This document shows positions 62,897-64,000 of a DNA stretch of 64,000 nucleotides, one piece after another. The notes below the pieces were generated by a model. That model searched no databases, was not told where the DNA came from, and was given only the letters and a program-made list of their open reading frames with translations. The stretch lies in contig JBJHBM010000004.1 of NCBI GenBank assembly GCA_050485485.1, positions 1 to 64,000 on the forward strand. Reading direction: 5' to 3'. This stretch comes from WHSO01 sp050485485 (GTDB lineage: Bacteria > Pseudomonadota > Alphaproteobacteria > SMXQ01). The translations under genes and the position numbers were made by a program. Each line of letters opens with the position of its first letter. Within the stretch, counting starts at the first letter, position 1.

Positions 62897-63895
62897 ATGC
62901 GCGCGCTGGTTTGCGATCACTGGTGCGATTACGACGATCTGACGGTGCGGGAGTTTCCCGAGCCCGAACTCAGGCCGGGTTCCGTCCGCGTCCGCGTCGA
63001 AGCCACGGGCGTTAGCTATTCGACCCAAATCGTGGTGGCCGGGAAATACCAGCGCAAGCCGCCCCTGCCGTTCGTGCCCGGCACCGATGTCGCGGGGACC
63101 GTGATCGAAGTCGCGGACGACGTGGCCGGACTCGCGCCCGGCATGCGCGTGTTCGCCCCGGTGGACTGGGGCGGGTCGGCCGAGCAGGTCGTCGTCGACG
63201 CTATTCACGCGACGGTCCTGCCCGAGCCGCTCGATCTCGCCGCTTCCGTCGCTCTGCCGGTCAGCTACAGCACCGCGGCCGCCGCCCTGATGTGGCGCGC
63301 GCGCGTCCGCGAGGGTGACCGGGTCCTGATCCACGGGGCAGGCGGCGGGGTCGGCCTCGCCGCCGTCGAGATCGCCAAGGCCCTCGGCGCCCATGTTGTG
63401 GCACGCGCCGGAAGGGACAAGCACGATGTTCTCCGGGCGCGCGGTGCCGATGCCGTCATCGACAGCGCGGCCCCGTCCTTCCGCGACGAGGCCCTACGGC
63501 TCACCGGCGGCGGCGCGCAGGCCGTTCTCGACCCGCTCGGCGGTCCCGTGTTCGACGAGAGCCTGCGCTGCCTTGCCGAAGGCGGGACGCTCGTGACCAT
63601 CGGCTACGTGAGCGGCCGCATCCCAGAGGTCGCCGCCAATATAGTGATGCTGAAGAACATCGCCGTGGCGGGGCTCAACTGGGGCCTCTACATCGGCTGG
63701 TCGCCGGGGGACAACCGGGCGTTTTATGCGCCCCGCGCGCGGGCGCTGTGGGACCAGCTCGTGGCATGGTGGCGGGAAGGCAGGATCGCGCCGGTCGTCC
63801 ATGCGCGCTACCCGTTGGCCGACTTCCGCGCGGCGATGGGGGAGATCCGCACCCGCCGGGCCATCGGAAGGGTCATCCTTCTCCCGCAGGAATAA
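62897..63895 (+). CDS. Quinone oxidoreductase-like MDR family enzyme
   Basis: A 332-residue NADPH-dependent medium-chain reductase of the zinc-free quinone oxidoreductase (QOR) branch. N-terminal GroES-like domain with YSTQIVVAGKYQRKPPLPFV and PGTDVAGTVIEVADDVAGL, the Rossmann dinucleotide site LIHGAGGGVGLAAVEIAKAL, then AVLDPLGGPVFDESLRCLAEGG and the C-terminal YPLADFRAAMGEIRTRRAIG. No structural or catalytic zinc cysteines are evident. The ATG at 62897 follows AGGAGGAGG. An AT-rich block with the palindrome AATAATTATT (62804-62813) lies between it and the tRNA. The substrate is not known. Confidence 0.92.
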   Translation: MRALVCDHWCDYDDLTVREFPEPELRPGSVRVRVEATGVSYSTQIVVAGKYQRKPPLPFVPGTDVAGTVIEVADDVAGLAPGMRVFAPVDWGGSAEQVVVDAIHATVLPEPLDLAASVALPVSYSTAAAALMWRARVREGDRVLIHGAGGGVGLAAVEIAKALGAHVVARAGRDKHDVLRARGADAVIDSAAPSFRDEALRLTGGGAQAVLDPLGGPVFDESLRCLAEGGTLVTIGYVSGRIPEVAANIVMLKNIAVAGLNWGLYIGWSPGDNRAFYAPRARALWDQLVAWWREGRIAPVVHARYPLADFRAAMGEIRTRRAIGRVILLPQE

Positions 63896-64000
63896 GCCGG
63901 GCCTGCCCGAAGAGAACCGGGATTTACCGCCAAACCGTCGCCGATCCACATGGGACGCCAGATGGCCGGTTTGGGCGGACGCTCGACAGGGGGTGTGGTA
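63896..64000. other. Right-edge noncoding stretch with an imperfect inverted repeat
   Basis: No gene is evident in the last 105 bases. CCGCCAAACCG (63927-63937) and CGGTTTGGGCGG (63967-63978) pair except for one extra base, with about 29 bases between. It may be a regulatory site for a gene beyond the window. Confidence 0.4.

Overview
The window is a contiguous piece of a very GC-rich alphaproteobacterial chromosome, most likely Rhodospirillales-like. Supporting signs are the aa3 cytochrome oxidase operon order (coxB-ctaD-ctaB-small ORF-ctaG-ctaE-DUF983-surf1), F0 ATP-synthase genes with both b' and b subunits apart from F1, a CcrM-type GANTC methyltransferase, plant-type glutamate-cysteine ligase, the ispH-thrB-rnhA order, a tandem glycine riboswitch before gcvTHP, and the dnaG-rpoD pair. 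Coding density is high, with many 4-base ATGA overlaps. No insertion sequence, prophage, integrase, CRISPR array or rRNA was found. The only RNA gene seen is one CAU-anticodon tRNA.

Layout. 1-8.5 kb: ubiD (cut by the left edge), small hypotheticals, an ETF-beta lysine methyltransferase-like gene with ubiA, then rsmE-gshA, a membrane aspartic protease and tldD. 8.5-20 kb: the cytochrome oxidase structural and assembly operon, running into an M32 carboxypeptidase, thrC, an M16 processing-peptidase-like protease and an acetyltransferase. 20-26 kb: yqgE, a DsbD/ScsB-like reductase, a peroxiredoxin, and on the minus strand ispH-thrB-rnhA. 26-32 kb: a CDGSH iron-sulfur protein and a lipoprotein, then the glycine-riboswitch-controlled glycine cleavage operon (gcvT-gcvH-gcvPA-gcvPB) and a secreted EF-hand protein. 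32-40 kb: the minus-strand atpI-B-E-F'-F genes and the upstream run of a DUF721 gene, a DsbA-like gene and smc. 40-47 kb: mutY with a VOC-fold gene, ccrM-rnhB, a PA0069-type radical SAM enzyme, a paired TIGR04283/DUF2064 set and a NavAb-like voltage-gated channel. 47-54.7 kb: moaB, a soluble lytic transglycosylase, an unusual uracil-DNA glycosylase, an ABC exporter, a MoaD/ThiS-like ubiquitin-fold gene joined to a beta-propeller gene, and an apparently exported methyltransferase. 55-64 kb: ETF-ubiquinone oxidoreductase, dnaG-rpoD, an alpha/beta hydrolase, the tRNA and a quinone-oxidoreductase-like gene.

Most of the window is core metabolism: respiration (cox, ATP synthase F0, ETF-QO, ubiquinone synthesis by UbiA and UbiD), one-carbon and glycine catabolism, redox and thiol homeostasis, and DNA maintenance (SMC, MutY, two RNases H, UDG, CcrM, DnaG). 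The less ordinary items are regulatory or small-scale. Four GANTC sites lie within 70 bp in front of ccrM. A perfect DnaA box precedes dnaG-rpoD and another precedes the glycine riboswitch. Two perfect inverted repeats lie in the rpoD leader. The MoaD-like tail carries a 24-bp tandem duplication that generates three successive Gly-Gly motifs, and its gene abuts a propeller gene. Nothing here is clearly a wholly new multi-gene system; the ubiquitin-fold/propeller pair is the best candidate for undescribed biology.
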